A stretch of 64,000 bases of DNA, taken from Aestuariibacter salexigens DSM 15300. GTDB lineage: Bacteria; Pseudomonadota; Gammaproteobacteria; Enterobacterales; Alteromonadaceae. The DNA is taken from assembly GCF_000429145.1 (NCBI RefSeq), contig NZ_AUBH01000004.1, positions 62,001 to 126,000 on the forward strand. The letters run 5' to 3'. Positions 43,440 to 52,191 of the stretch are shown here, piece after piece; position 1 is the first letter of the stretch; each line of letters starts with the position of its first letter. The notes beneath the pieces were generated by a model. It ran no database searches and had not been told where the DNA came from. It worked only from the letters and a program-made list of their open reading frames with translations. A program made the position numbers and the translations under genes.

Positions 43440-44819
43440 ATGAAAGCCAAAAACTGGGCTGCGACACTAATAACCGCGGTTGCCATTCCTATTACATCCT
43501 TTGCATCTGATGACATTCAGTATGCAGACCAGAAGAACTTACATGATATCGCCAAGGCTGTGTCGGCGCAGAATATTGAACGGGATATTACTAAGCTGGT
43601 GAGCTTTGGTACCCGTCATACATTGTCCGAAACCGAATCGGATACGCGCGGGATCGGCGCGGCCCGGCGCTGGATCAAAGCTGAGTTTGAGCGCATCTCT
43701 GAACAATGCGGAGGGTGTCTTGAAGTTTATTTTCAATCTAAAACCATTTCCGGGGAAAGGCGTATTCCTGATCCTGTTGAGGTGGTTAGTGTAATTGCCG
43801 TGCAGCGTGGCATGAGTGACCCTGATCGCTACGTGGTCATGTCCGGAGACATCGATTCTCGTATTTCTGATGTGATGAACTACACCGATGATGCGCCTGG
43901 TGCCAATGACAATGCATCCGGCGTAGCCGGTACGCTGGAAGCTGCCAGAGTGCTGTCGCAATATAAATTCCACGGCTCTATCGTTTATGCAGCGCTTGCT
44001 GGCGAGGAACAGGGACTGTTTGGCGGCCGTATCATGGCGGAAAAAGCCCAACAGGATGGCTGGCGCATAAAAGCTGTGTTGAATAACGATATGATCGGCA
44101 ATATTGAAGGCATTAACGGTGTCATCAACAATACCACTGCTCGTATTTTTGCTGAAGGCACGCGAGTAACAGAAACCGAGCAGGAGGCGCGTCTGAGACG
44201 CTTTACTGGGGGTGAGGTAGACTCACCAAGCCGCAATCTGGCTCGTTATATCGACTGGATGGCCGACCGTTATATTGAAAACCTAGACACCATGGTTATC
44301 TATCGCCTCGACCGCTTTCGCCGCGGAGGTCACCATCGCCCGTTTAACGACTTAGGCTATCCGGGCGTCAGGATAATGGAAACCAACGAGCATTATCATC
44401 GTCAGCATCAGGATATCAGAGTCGAAGATGGGATCCGCTATGGTGATACGCTGGATGGCGTGAACTTTGACTACGCTGCCAAGCTCACCGGGCTCAATGC
44501 AGTATCACTTGCTGCAATGGCGTGGGCACCTAATCCTCCCATTAACGTGCAGATAGAAGGCGCAGTTCAGCCAAGTACGACGCTGAAATGGGGCGCTTTA
44601 GATGGACAGCAAAATCCTCAATTAGCGGGTTATAAAATCTACTGGCGCTATACCGATGCCCCCCAATGGCAGTTCAGTCGCTATGTTGGCAACGTCACCG
44701 AATACACGCTTGAGAATATTGTCATCGACAATTACTTCTTTGGTGTGGCGAGTGTGAGTAAAGATGGCTATGAAAGTCCGGTCGTCTACCCAGGGGCGGC
44801 CGGCGCTTTTGGGGAATAA
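43440..44819 (+). CDS. Secreted M28 family metallopeptidase with C-terminal FN3-like domain
   Basis: 459 residues. Signal peptide (about 1-23, TSFA-SDD). M28 landmarks: PGANDNASGVAGTLEAARVL (bridging Asp), ALAGEEQGLFGGRIMAEK (catalytic Glu pair), LNNDMIGNIEG and METNEHYHRQHQD (terminal ligand His). The usual first ligand in GHxDS reads SGDIDS here, so the His is an Asp. The C-terminal 90 residues (PSTTLKWGALDG, LAGYKIYWRYTDAPQWQFSR) form an FN3-like sandwich. Likely an aminopeptidase acting outside the cytoplasm; possibly altered metal site. Confidence 0.9.
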   Translation: MKAKNWAATLITAVAIPITSFASDDIQYADQKNLHDIAKAVSAQNIERDITKLVSFGTRHTLSETESDTRGIGAARRWIKAEFERISEQCGGCLEVYFQSKTISGERRIPDPVEVVSVIAVQRGMSDPDRYVVMSGDIDSRISDVMNYTDDAPGANDNASGVAGTLEAARVLSQYKFHGSIVYAALAGEEQGLFGGRIMAEKAQQDGWRIKAVLNNDMIGNIEGINGVINNTTARIFAEGTRVTETEQEARLRRFTGGEVDSPSRNLARYIDWMADRYIENLDTMVIYRLDRFRRGGHHRPFNDLGYPGVRIMETNEHYHRQHQDIRVEDGIRYGDTLDGVNFDYAAKLTGLNAVSLAAMAWAPNPPINVQIEGAVQPSTTLKWGALDGQQNPQLAGYKIYWRYTDAPQWQFSRYVGNVTEYTLENIVIDNYFFGVASVSKDGYESPVVYPGAAGAFGE

Positions 44820-44836
44820 GCCAGGAAAATGTCAAC

Positions 44837-44864
44837 AAAAAACCCGCCTTAAAGGCGGGTTTTT
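44837..44864. terminator. Bidirectional terminator between M28 peptidase and cold-shock genes
   Basis: CCCGCCTT / AAGGCGGG stem with an A run on the left and T run on the right, placed between two convergent genes; works for both strands. Confidence 0.93.
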
Positions 44865-44882
44865 AACGTTCAGCAATATCGA

Positions 44883-45092
44883 TTAAAGCACTTTAACGTT
44901 AGCAGCTTGAGGGCCTTTTTGACCTTCTTCGATATCAAATGTAACTGCTTGACCTTCAGTTAGTGTTTTGTAACCGTCAGTCTGAATAGCGCGGAAGTGT
45001 ACGAATACGTCCTTTCCACCGTCATCCTTGCTCAGGAAACCATAACCTTTGTCCGCATTGAACCATTTTACTGTACCAGTAGCTTGAGACAT
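44883..45092 (-). CDS. csp: Cold-shock domain protein (CspA family)
   Basis: 69 residues. [20 protein letters not shown] holds RNP1 (KGYGFLS) and [10 protein letters not shown] is RNP2; the C-terminus QAANVKVL is typical. It binds single-stranded RNA/DNA and melts mRNA structure. ATG 45092 is preceded by GTGAGGATGA and gives the usual MSQ start; a longer frame to 45146 is leader sequence. A long 5' leader is expected from the family. Confidence 0.96.
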   Translation of the reverse strand: MSQATGTVKWFNADKGYGFLSKDDGGKDVFVHFRAIQTDGYKTLTEGQAVTFDIEEGQKGPQAANVKVL

Positions 45093-45442
45093 TTCATCCT
45101 CACTTAATTTATTCAAAGTTATAAAAGCACTCGACACTGAGTGCACTCGTCTTTAATGAATGTCTTTCTTGCTACGTGACTTATGGTTGGAACTTACTTC
45201 AAAGCGGACTTCTAAACCGCCGCAATTTCTTACATAAAGCGACTTACAATAAAACACGTCTTATCAAAGACCTGCAAAGAATAGCACAGGCATTACCTAT
45301 GTGGTTAGCAGTTTTAGCAAAATTAAACAATTATTCATCAATCTGTCACACAGTATGACACGAGTGAACAGTGCCATATTGTACCTGTTGGCAAATTACT
45401 ATAGGGTTTGCGCCATCTCGATCTGATATTTGTATGGTGTTT
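45093..45442. other. Intergenic region: csp leader and promoters
   Basis: 350 bases. The minus strand next to the csp start is AT-rich and probably contains the long untranslated leader usual for cold-shock mRNAs. I see no gene, tRNA or repeat. A 60-codon frame on the plus strand (45176-45358) has no ribosome-binding site and no recognisable protein pattern. Confidence 0.45.
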
Positions 45443-46282
45443 ATGACCCTTCTCGTCGGCAACGTTCGAAAAATGCGCGTCCGCACTGACGCGGCTCACA
45501 AGGCCCATTATCAACTGCCCGTAGGCGATGAGCTTATCGATATGAATGCTGCCGTAGGTCATCAAATTGAGGTGACCTTTGATGGCAATATTCACTGCGT
45601 GCACTGTAATACCAAAACCAAGAAGAGTTTTAATCAAGGCTATTGCTACCGTTGTCTTATAACGCTTGCACAGTGCGACAGCTGCATTATCAAACCGGAA
45701 AAGTGCCACTACCACGAAGGGACCTGCCGCGAGCCCCAGTGGGGCGAAGAAAACTGTATGCAGGACCACTTTGTCTATCTTGCCAATACCGGCACAGTGA
45801 AAGTGGGTATCACCCGCCACGTCACGGATGGCGTATCCAGCCGCTGGATAGATCAAGGGGCGACTCAGGCTCTGCCTATTTTACGGGTCAAGAATCGTCT
45901 CGTCAGCGGCCTGGTAGAATCCGTATTTAAAGCCCATATCGCCGATAAAACCAACTGGCGAACCATGCTGAAAGGTGACGCGAGCGGCGTTGATTTGTTG
46001 GCACAGCGAGACCAGTTGCTAGAGCTTGTGCAGAACGACATAAAAGCGATTTCCGATACACATGGCCTGCAATCGGTGCAAACGGTTAACGCTAAGCCGT
46101 TTGCGATCAGCTACCCGGTAACGGCCTACCCAACGAAAATCAAGTCAATCAATCTGGATAAAGACATGCAGTTTGGAGGCGAATTACAGGGAATTAAAGG
46201 TCAGTATCTTTTGTTGGACGGCGACCGCGTCATTAATATGCGCAAATACGCTGGGTATCACCTAAGCGTAGCGGTTAGCTAG
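45443..46282 (+). CDS. DUF2797 family protein
   Basis: 279 residues. TLLVGNVRKMRV at the start, a cysteine-rich segment with CVHC, CYRCLITLAQCDSC and CHYHEGTCREP that could bind zinc or a cluster, then YLANTGTVKVGITRHV, RWIDQGATQALPILRV and VSGLVESVFKAHIADKTNWR, reminiscent of GIY-YIG-like folds. These match DUF2797. Function unknown. Starts at 45434 and 45371 are possible but would add non-conserved residues; no clear ribosome-binding site is visible. Confidence 0.85.
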   Translation: MTLLVGNVRKMRVRTDAAHKAHYQLPVGDELIDMNAAVGHQIEVTFDGNIHCVHCNTKTKKSFNQGYCYRCLITLAQCDSCIIKPEKCHYHEGTCREPQWGEENCMQDHFVYLANTGTVKVGITRHVTDGVSSRWIDQGATQALPILRVKNRLVSGLVESVFKAHIADKTNWRTMLKGDASGVDLLAQRDQLLELVQNDIKAISDTHGLQSVQTVNAKPFAISYPVTAYPTKIKSINLDKDMQFGGELQGIKGQYLLLDGDRVINMRKYAGYHLSVAVS

Positions 46283-46297
46283 CGAGCCTAGACTGCA

Positions 46298-47353
46298 TCA
46301 CACAGCGTAACAATGGCGACCTGCCTGCTTTGCCTGTTGCAGTTTATGTTCAGCAACCTGCATCATTTCGTTCGCTGACGTAATGCTTTTGTCTTTACTG
46401 GTACTGCTGATACCAATGCTCACACTTAGCAGCTCATCACCAATTGGCAATCGTTGCGAGGCACCCTGCACTTGCTCTATCACATGGTTGCTCAACTGGA
46501 TCGCGCCAGCAGCGTCGGTTGTCTTCAGCACACAAACAAATCGGTCGCCACCCGTTCTCGCTACCAGGTCTGTTGGACGTTTTAAACAGCCATCAATAAC
46601 CTGTGCCAATTTACACAGGCAGTGGTCGCCAGCGTCATGCCCGTAGTTAACATTAATGGCGTCAAAATGGTCGATATCGATCACTAGCAGTGAGAGAGGT
46701 TGTTCGACGCGCATTGCTGCGTCGAATGCATCATATAAAAACTCCTGCAAATAGCGTTGGCTGTAAACACCAGTCAGTGAGTCTTTGAAAACCAGATTGT
46801 GTAATAAGTCTGCCTTGAGCTTTAGAGTAAGATGGATGTTTATTCTGTTTATCAACGTTTTTATATTGGCAGGTTTGGTAATGAAGTCACTACCGCCGAT
46901 ATCCAGACATCTGATTTCATCTTCAACAGAATCCATAGAGGTGAGAAATAACACAGGAATGTGACGTGTAAGCTGGTTGCTCTTTAGCATTTCACATGCT
47001 TCCATGCCATTAATTTGCGGCATATTCACATCCATTAAAACGAGATCGGGCAGATTGTAGATACAGTATTCGACAGCTTCCATACCGCTTTTGGCGGTTG
47101 ATAATTTGTAATGTGCGGACAACTGATGTTGGAGTAACTCGAGGTTTATAAGCTCGTCATCTACTAACAGTATTTTAGCGTTACCAAGATTACCTTGCTC
47201 GATTTCACGGAATTCGTCGAAATACCTCACCGTATGCCTGTTATCACCGGGTGACACAGGATGTTTATGCAGACCAGATGGCTGTTGATTCACTGAGTGC
47301 CTCCATAGGCAACGCAAGCATAACGCTCGCATATGAGACTCTACGCCTTTCAT
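46298..47353 (-). CDS. Response regulator with degenerate GGDEF domain
   Basis: 351 residues. Residues 1-55 carry no known domain. REC domain at about 59-180 with DDE pocket, phospho-Asp108 (LVLMDVNMPQ), Thr/Ser at 138-139 and Lys160. GGDEF domain from about 185 (FKDSLTGVYSQRYL); the active-site loop reads RTGGDRF (268-272), so the catalytic GG(D/E)EF has Arg for Glu. The I-site RPTD (259-262) is kept. It may bind c-di-GMP as an effector or have lost cyclase activity. It is not next to a kinase gene. Confidence 0.88.
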   Translation of the reverse strand: MKGVESHMRALCLRCLWRHSVNQQPSGLHKHPVSPGDNRHTVRYFDEFREIEQGNLGNAKILLVDDELINLELLQHQLSAHYKLSTAKSGMEAVEYCIYNLPDLVLMDVNMPQINGMEACEMLKSNQLTRHIPVLFLTSMDSVEDEIRCLDIGGSDFITKPANIKTLINRINIHLTLKLKADLLHNLVFKDSLTGVYSQRYLQEFLYDAFDAAMRVEQPLSLLVIDIDHFDAINVNYGHDAGDHCLCKLAQVIDGCLKRPTDLVARTGGDRFVCVLKTTDAAGAIQLSNHVIEQVQGASQRLPIGDELLSVSIGISSTSKDKSITSANEMMQVAEHKLQQAKQAGRHCYAV

Positions 47354-47478
47354 TGCACAGCACCATTAGACTTTAGCGTAAAATTCAACCACATCTGTCT
47401 GAGACGTTGCGAACTTGAACCGGACTGGTAATCTGATCATATTAAGTGCAGGTATACCAAGAGACTCATGGAGGTGTT

Positions 47479-48501
47479 GTGATACGCGCTGACATCAAAT
47501 ACTGTGGTGGCATGATTGCAAAATTACTCCGCTTCACAGCTGTCTTCGCCGCCGTTGTTTTCATGCCTTATAGCGTTGGGCAGACTCTGCGTTTGGTAGC
47601 AGATGAATGGCCGACCTATGTTGAATACGATCCTGACAGGTCAAGGCTAACCGATCTAGCTTCGGCTATCCTTAACGCAACGAAGACTCGGCACAATATT
47701 GATGTCAGCACACTGGCGATGTCGGTAAGTGGGCTCAAAGCTGGACGCTATGATGGCTATATAGATCAATTGAGCCTGTTGGAAACGCGACCGGGATTTA
47801 TCTATTCGCAGCCGTTTTTTACTCACCACCTGCATATCGTATCTAAACAGGAGAGTGCGCAAGAGATCACTTCCCAGTCACAGCTTAGAAGAGAACGCGT
47901 CGGCATTGTAAGGCGTTTTGCTGACAGCGATCGAATCAGAAACTTGCATGATGTTCGCTGGGCCAGAGTCCCCACCGATTTTGATAATTTCCGCCAGCTC
48001 GCTGATGATAGAGTTGACTTTATCCTTGCAGACAGACTGCAAGTTGAAGAATTTAACCGATTACTGGCCGCTGACGGAGAGGAGCTTTTGTACATCAGCC
48101 AAAGGCCAATGATAAGCGTCAATGTCAGTCTCGGAATCAAGGCTGATATTGAAAATGCAAAGCAGCTTATTGCACAGTTTGACGATGCTAAACAACAATT
48201 ATTATCTTCCGGGCAGATAAACCGCATTATGGATATTGCAGTGCTTCTAAGTACAGATGCAGCCGGTAATCAACAGTTAATCGTTAATAACTCAGTCGAG
48301 GCCATGCCAGACGCCGGGAAACTGCTTCAACACGCATACAAATTAGGCGCATTCCGAAGCACAGAGCCAACCAGTTACAGAGTAGACGGTCGCACTTACG
48401 AAACATGGAACGATGCGCGAGAGCAGGTTCGGGTACGACCGGTTAAAAGGGGCAGCTTGTTAGATGACGCGCTGTACAAACCGCTCGTAGATAGCTGGTA
48501 A
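47479..48501 (+). CDS. Periplasmic solute-binding-like protein
   Basis: 340 residues. A GTG start at 47479 is preferred, with GGAGG at 47470-47474. Signal segment AKLLRFTAVFAAVVFMPYSV followed by mature LRLVADEWPTYVEYD. SBP family 3 features: SGLKAGRYDGYIDQLSLLE, FIYSQPFFTHHLHIVSK, ERVGIVRRFADS and RVDFILADRLQVEEF. Ligand unknown, no permease nearby. Only 4 bases separate it from the next, partly related, gene, so they are one transcription unit. Confidence 0.75.
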   Translation: MIRADIKYCGGMIAKLLRFTAVFAAVVFMPYSVGQTLRLVADEWPTYVEYDPDRSRLTDLASAILNATKTRHNIDVSTLAMSVSGLKAGRYDGYIDQLSLLETRPGFIYSQPFFTHHLHIVSKQESAQEITSQSQLRRERVGIVRRFADSDRIRNLHDVRWARVPTDFDNFRQLADDRVDFILADRLQVEEFNRLLAADGEELLYISQRPMISVNVSLGIKADIENAKQLIAQFDDAKQQLLSSGQINRIMDIAVLLSTDAAGNQQLIVNNSVEAMPDAGKLLQHAYKLGAFRSTEPTSYRVDGRTYETWNDAREQVRVRPVKRGSLLDDALYKPLVDSW

Positions 48502-48505
48502 TATT

Positions 48506-49966
48506 ATGCATAGGCGCCATTCAATGCTTCGCGTAGCCGCGCATCTGTTGTGGTACGTTGCGTTCCTTACGCTGTTTTGTTCACATGCACATTCAAAGAC
48601 AACGCAGCATCTGCATTTCCTACCCGAGCAGATCACCCTTTCTGAGCAACAAAGAGAACGTATAGAACAGCATTTTAGTGAGGTTCTGAATACTCCTGTG
48701 ATCTATCATTCTGATGTTGCAGCTGACGTAACTATACGCCTAAGCGTTGTTCCTCAACCGGATGAAGACTGGTTGCGTAGCCGCTATGAATATGCAGCTA
48801 TTCCCGCTTTTGCCTTACTTACCTTACCCGGAGGTATTTCCCAATCGTCAGAGTTCACTGGTGTCGTTAATCGTCCCTATCGGCTGCGATATGAGACTGC
48901 CGTATACCCAATCGATGAAGAGGAAGCTGCATTAACCTTATTAGAACGTGGACGAATATCTGCAATCATCGACTACGCAGATAATGCAGGTCTGTATACC
49001 AGTCGCAATAAACATATCGAAAAACAAGCAATTTCTTCCTCAAAACCGGTGTACATCGAATTTACAACCGCATCTGCTCGCGAGCATTTTGAAACCCGCA
49101 TTGAGCAACTCATCGCCGAAAATATCAGTGTACCTTTCGTGAAATCTGCATCAGATACCAGCCGGCATGCCGACAGCACATTGCATTGGATCCTGATTAA
49201 TAAGTACTTCGACAATAATCAGGATGCATTAACAGTATCTTACAGCGATACAGAGGCAACACAGTGGTGGCGGCAACAACTCGCAAATAACACGACGTTG
49301 CAGATACACAATATGAGCTCTACAGCGGCCTTTGACTTTATCGTTGAAAACGCAAATGCCTGTATTTTAAATGTGTTACGGACCGAGGCGAGGCAGCAGG
49401 TCACGTATTTTAGTCAGCCTGCAGTGTATTATCTTGATTTGAGGTTATATGCATTGCGCGAGTCTGAACATGCACAACTGCTGAAACGCCAGACTGGCCA
49501 ACGAACGTTGTCTCTCGAAACATTAGCGAGCACCTACCCATCACTGATTTTCGGATATACAAGGGGAGCGATAACTCACCCCGTTATTGGTGACATCATT
49601 GCCGACGAGCCACAACGATTCATCAACCTTGACAGTGGCGAGATGGAGCGTGCTATTCCGCTGTTGAAACGTGGGCGCATCGACTACATGCTCGAATATC
49701 CAACAACACTTCACGAAATACGGCGAGCGGTAGGAGATGATACGCCACTTACAAGTTTTGCTCTTGAAGACAGCAAACAGGCTGTACCTGCACATATTGC
49801 CTGCAGTCTTACCGAACGGGGAAAACAGCATATCAACGAAATAAACGCGATATTGGAGGATCCATCACTGCGCAAATCACTCGCCGATGTCTATACCAAG
49901 GGCATGAGTGAATCGGAGCAACGGGCTTATCATAAGGCTCTATCGTTCGAAAAACTGCTCGACTAA
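48506..49966 (+). CDS. Double-lobed solute-binding-like protein (two SBP modules)
   Basis: 486 residues, about twice a normal binding protein. Signal peptide at about 1-30 (LLWYVAFLTLFCSHAHS). The first module (about 30-230) has ALLTLPGGISQSSEFTGVV and TLLERGRISAIIDYADN. The second (about 235-486) is TIGR02285-like, with YFSQPAVYYLDLRLYAL, FGYTRGAITHPVIGDIIADE and LLKRGRIDYMLEYPTTLHEI, similar to the protein at 9627-10481. Likely arisen by fusion or duplication. Operonic with the preceding SBP-like gene. It overlaps the following convergent gene by 27 bases. Confidence 0.75.
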   Translation: MHRRHSMLRVAAHLLWYVAFLTLFCSHAHSKTTQHLHFLPEQITLSEQQRERIEQHFSEVLNTPVIYHSDVAADVTIRLSVVPQPDEDWLRSRYEYAAIPAFALLTLPGGISQSSEFTGVVNRPYRLRYETAVYPIDEEEAALTLLERGRISAIIDYADNAGLYTSRNKHIEKQAISSSKPVYIEFTTASAREHFETRIEQLIAENISVPFVKSASDTSRHADSTLHWILINKYFDNNQDALTVSYSDTEATQWWRQQLANNTTLQIHNMSSTAAFDFIVENANACILNVLRTEARQQVTYFSQPAVYYLDLRLYALRESEHAQLLKRQTGQRTLSLETLASTYPSLIFGYTRGAITHPVIGDIIADEPQRFINLDSGEMERAIPLLKRGRIDYMLEYPTTLHEIRRAVGDDTPLTSFALEDSKQAVPAHIACSLTERGKQHINEINAILEDPSLRKSLADVYTKGMSESEQRAYHKALSFEKLLD

Positions 49967-50272
49967 ATCAGCTAGCTTGTCATCCAATGTGGATTCAAAG
50001 TTAGCGATAGACTTATCAAAATCAGAAAAGAATGCGTCAGCTTTTTGTCTGTCTACTGTCTCATTACTCAGCGCATATTCAATTTCAGGCAAAGATTTAT
50101 CGTACCGGGGTTTGATAACCCAGCGCAGGATACCGCTTTCAAACGACTTGAGTTCAGTGCGCGCAAATACGCAAAACTCTTCTACGTAGTCTTTCCCCTG
50201 TGGCCCCAGACACCCTGGCTCAATGCGAAATAATACCGTTAATTTTTTATATAAAGGCAAACGTATAGACAT
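49940..50272 (-). CDS. Hypothetical protein, 110 aa
   Basis: Not recognised. ATG 50272 gives MSIRLPLYKKLTVLFRIEPG, then GPQGKDYVEEFCVFART and ILRWVIKPRYDKSLPEIEYA, ending in a charged helix (DDKLADLVEQFFER). The frame extends upstream to 50347, but no good start is seen there. No signal peptide or membrane segment. It overlaps the end of the convergent double-SBP gene and is divergent from the small gene at 50413. Confidence 0.6.
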   Translation of the reverse strand: MSIRLPLYKKLTVLFRIEPGCLGPQGKDYVEEFCVFARTELKSFESGILRWVIKPRYDKSLPEIEYALSNETVDRQKADAFFSDFDKSIANFESTLDDKLADLVEQFFER

Positions 50273-50412
50273 ATTGGAACCGTCTTCCTGGTGATAGACC
50301 CAAGTATTATGCGAGTCGACCCTCACCGTCAAAATCTGTGTGAACAAGTTGGCGTCAGGGTAAATAACTCCTATTCTTAATACTAGTTGAAACTATCGCA
50401 TTGAAATACGTT

Positions 50413-50844
50413 ATGCATCCTGAACAGCATGGTTCGTATCGTCTTTGGCAGCATGACAATGTGCTCTATGCGGAATTAGTCGATACCTGGAATGATATCG
50501 CGGCGGCAAATTTTTCTCGCGACTTCAAAGCATTGGCCAGTGAAATAAACGGCGACTGGGGACACATGGTCTACCTAGATAACTGGGATCTCTGCAGTCC
50601 CGAGATGTTCGCCATCATTAAAGAGTTAGTAGACTGGTGTATTTCCCATGGGTTGAAGAGAGCCGCCAATGTTTATGCTCCCTCAGCGATGAAAAAAGAG
50701 TTTCTGGGTAGAATGATTGTTGAGGAGCAGGGCGAGTTCAAACGCGCACACTTTGATTGCGAGGAAAAAGCCGTGACATGGCTAAGGCATGAAGGTTTCA
50801 ATGCCACGGCAGATCTATTTAAACGCTCGAAAGCCGCGCACTAG
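50413..50844 (+). CDS. Small hypothetical protein, STAS/SpoIIAA-like fold possible
   Basis: 143 residues. The N-terminal half reads HGSYRLWQHDNVLYAELVDTW then DIAAANFSRDFKALASEING, followed by WGHMVYLDNWDLCSPEMFAI and a helix LVDWCISHGLKRAANVY. This alternation of strands and helices is compatible with a STAS-like domain, but no sequence signature proves it. Start at ATG 50413; a TTG at 50401 is possible. Function unknown. Confidence 0.6.
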   Translation: MHPEQHGSYRLWQHDNVLYAELVDTWNDIAAANFSRDFKALASEINGDWGHMVYLDNWDLCSPEMFAIIKELVDWCISHGLKRAANVYAPSAMKKEFLGRMIVEEQGEFKRAHFDCEEKAVTWLRHEGFNATADLFKRSKAAH

Positions 50845-50854
50845 CGGCTAATGG

Positions 50855-52039
50855 TCAGAAAAACGCCTGCAAGCCAGTCTGCGCGCGCCCCAGAATGAGA
50901 CCATGCACGTCATAGGTTCCTTCGTAAGTATTGACCGTCTCAAGATTAATCATATGCCGAATGACGTGAAACTCATCGGCAATGCCATTTCCGCCGTGCA
51001 TGTCTCGGGCCATACGCGCAATGTCTAATGCTTTGCCGCAATTGTTGCGCTTGACCAGAGAAATCATGGTCGGGTCCCAGCTTCCAGTGTCGATAATTTC
51101 ACCAACGCGACGGGAGGCCTGTAAGCCCAGGGTGATCTCGGTTTGCATATTGGCCAGTTTAGTTTGAAAAAGCTGTGTCTGTGCCAGCGGCCGGCCAAAT
51201 TGGTGTCGGTCAAGACCGTACTGTCGAGCGGCATGCCAACAATATTCGGCAGCACCCATTGCACCCCAGGAGATGCCATAGCGTGCCATGTTCAGGCAGC
51301 TAAACGGGCCTTTTAATCCTCTCACCTCAGGGAACATGTTTTCTTCAGGCACAAATACGTTGTCCATCACGATTTCACCTGTGATCGAGGCTTTGAGTGA
51401 CAGTTTGCCCTCAATCTTCGGTGCGCTGAGTCCGGCCATGCCCTTCTCTAGTACAAAGCCACAAATCTTGTTATCTTCCGCTTCGTTTTTGGCCCACACC
51501 ACAAAGACATCTGCGATGGGAGAATTAGTGATCCACATTTTTGAACCGGTAAGCTTGTAACCGCCGTCAACCTTAACTGCGCGCGTTTTCATGCCGGCCG
51601 GATCGGAGCCTGCATCCGGTTCAGTCAGACCGAAGCAACCGATCATTTCACCGGTCGCGAGTTTAGGCAGATACTTTTCTCGCATCGCTTCGGTACCAAA
51701 TTTGTAAATAGGGTGCATCACCAGCGATGACTGCACACTCATGGCACTGCGATATCCGCTATCTACGCGCTCGACTTCTCTGGCAATAAGGCCATAGCAG
51801 ACGTAATTGACTCCGGAACAGCCGTAGCCATCGATCGTCGAGCCCAATAAGCCGACCTCACCGAACTGACGCATAATGTTCGGGTCAAACTTTTCTTCGC
51901 GATTGGCCATCAGGATACCCGGCTGTAACACTTCCTGACAAAAGCTGTGCGCCATATCCCGGATCATACGCTCGTCCTCGCTGAGCTGATCGTTGAGTAA
52001 AAGAATGTCGTCCCAATTACTTAATACGGCGCCTGTCAC
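50855..52039 (-). CDS. gcdH: Glutaryl-CoA dehydrogenase (acyl-CoA dehydrogenase family)
   Basis: 394 residues. FAD-dependent acyl-CoA dehydrogenase with [77 protein letters not shown] and the catalytic Glu373 in [20 protein letters not shown]. The last two stretches and an Arg in the substrate pocket are characteristic of glutaryl-CoA dehydrogenase, which converts glutaryl-CoA to crotonyl-CoA and CO2 in lysine and tryptophan breakdown. It stands alone; a 150-bp gap precedes it. Confidence 0.92.
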   Translation of the reverse strand: MTGAVLSNWDDILLLNDQLSEDERMIRDMAHSFCQEVLQPGILMANREEKFDPNIMRQFGEVGLLGSTIDGYGCSGVNYVCYGLIAREVERVDSGYRSAMSVQSSLVMHPIYKFGTEAMREKYLPKLATGEMIGCFGLTEPDAGSDPAGMKTRAVKVDGGYKLTGSKMWITNSPIADVFVVWAKNEAEDNKICGFVLEKGMAGLSAPKIEGKLSLKASITGEIVMDNVFVPEENMFPEVRGLKGPFSCLNMARYGISWGAMGAAEYCWHAARQYGLDRHQFGRPLAQTQLFQTKLANMQTEITLGLQASRRVGEIIDTGSWDPTMISLVKRNNCGKALDIARMARDMHGGNGIADEFHVIRHMINLETVNTYEGTYDVHGLILGRAQTGLQAFF

Positions 52040-52191
52040 GTTGTGTTACCTCAAAGGTTAATGTTGATTGCTGTCAATTTAGTACTATACACGCTGTTAA
52101 TCGCAGGTCACCAGCGACGCCGCAACAATTTATCCTTTGATGTAAACGAAGCGCACCGCCATAGACAATTCATCGCGATGCGCCGCACTCA

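Noticed and set aside
45176-45358. A 60-codon frame upstream of the DUF2797 gene
   Set aside because: No ribosome-binding site, no recognisable protein pattern, and it overlaps the expected csp promoter/leader.
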